From NCBI RefSeq assembly GCF_021300655.1, contig NZ_JAJTNB010000001.1:1-64000 (forward strand): a stretch of DNA of 64,000 nt. The letters are read 5' to 3'. This document shows positions 63,711 to 64,000 of this stretch, one piece after another (the first letter of the stretch is position 1; each line of letters begins with the position of its first letter). Source of the DNA: Helicobacter kayseriensis (GTDB lineage: Bacteria > Campylobacterota > Campylobacteria > Campylobacterales > Helicobacteraceae). Position numbers and translations under genes: made by a program. A model generated the notes under the pieces. It did not search any database. It was not told where the DNA came from and saw only the letters and a program-made list of their open reading frames with translations.

Positions 63711-64000
63711 ATGAAAGTTGAAGTTTCAAACACTGCCAATTTGCCTACACCTTATGGCCATTTTAAACTTACGGCTTTTAGGGAGTGGACACAAAATATT
63801 CATGGGCGTGATTGCGAACTGGAGCATCTTGTTATTAGCTCTTTAGAACTCCCTAAAAAACCACTTGTGAGAATCCATTCTGAATGTTTGACGGGTGATG
63901 TATTGCATTCTTTGAAGTGTGATTGCGGAGGAGAGCTTGAGATTGCACTCAAATTGATTCAGCAAAGAGGAGGGATGATTTTATATCTTCGCCAAGAGGG
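63711..64000 (+). CDS. ribA: GTP cyclohydrolase II, 5' part (runs off window)
   Basis: The first 96 residues are present. The zinc-binding cysteines occur in [19 protein letters not shown] and are preceded by PLVRIHSEC, the RibA signature. The enzyme opens GTP at the start of riboflavin synthesis. It begins directly with [17 protein letters not shown], so no RibB domain is fused in front. AGAAGGAT precedes the ATG. Confidence 0.92.
   Translation, partial: MKVEVSNTANLPTPYGHFKLTAFREWTQNIHGRDCELEHLVISSLELPKKPLVRIHSECLTGDVLHSLKCDCGGELEIALKLIQQRGGMILYLRQE

Overview
The window looks like a chromosome segment from a Helicobacter-type epsilonproteobacterium. It is A+T-rich and densely packed, and many genes overlap by 1-11 bp or start with TTG. 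The block DUF2018 protein - HP0241-like protein - ispB - hemA - proS - fxsA - hemC matches my memory of the H. pylori HP0242-HP0237 neighbourhood. fliF-fliG-fliH-dxs also matches the H. pylori order, and a group 1 uptake hydrogenase (hydABCDE) is present. I cannot name the species. No rRNA, tRNA, CRISPR array or insertion sequence was seen.

Layout. 1-2.1 kb: a phase-variable autotransporter, cut by the left edge. Its G10 tract leaves it out of frame. 2.1-4.6 kb: a minus-strand operon of waaF, a 29-codon membrane peptide, a DUF455 protein and a YhcH-family sugar protein. 4.7-8.3 kb: hisS, a NYN-LOTUS protein, then a convergent phosphomannomutase. 8.4-16.8 kb: fliF, fliG, fliH, dxs, a small phosphatase, an ArsC-like protein, an NlpC/P60 lipoprotein, a ZnuA-like protein lacking metal ligands, and a small membrane protein. 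16.8-21.5 kb: a self-contained fructose PTS (fruK, fruA, ptsH, ptsI), unusual for this group. 21.6-32.8 kb: hydABCDE-hypFBCDEA in one run, which supplies the whole NiFe enzyme and its maturation machinery. 32.8-35.4 kb: pyrC and dnaB, divergent. 35.4-39.7 kb: an intact 1423-residue autotransporter. 39.7-45.8 kb: the DUF2018-to-hemC block and a thiamine-binding-family protein.

45.9-51.5 kb is a small defence island: a DUF262/DUF1524 (GmrSD-like) nuclease converging on a type IIG restriction-methylation gene that carries a single-base frameshift. 51.8-58.4 kb: an Hcp-like Sel1 protein, murI, rho, a two-component pair and a Kef-type antiporter. 58.5-64 kb: pepF, a possible SspB-like protein, a small membrane protein, a TerB protein with a degenerate J domain, a second phase-variable surface protein (G10 tract, in frame), a DUF3943 protein and the start of ribA.

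Most noteworthy are the two G10 contingency loci in opposite states, the frameshifted type IIG gene next to the GmrSD-like nuclease, the complete fructose PTS with HPr Ser46 replaced by Arg, the ligand-less ZnuA homologue, and the pepF-downstream trio of poorly known genes.
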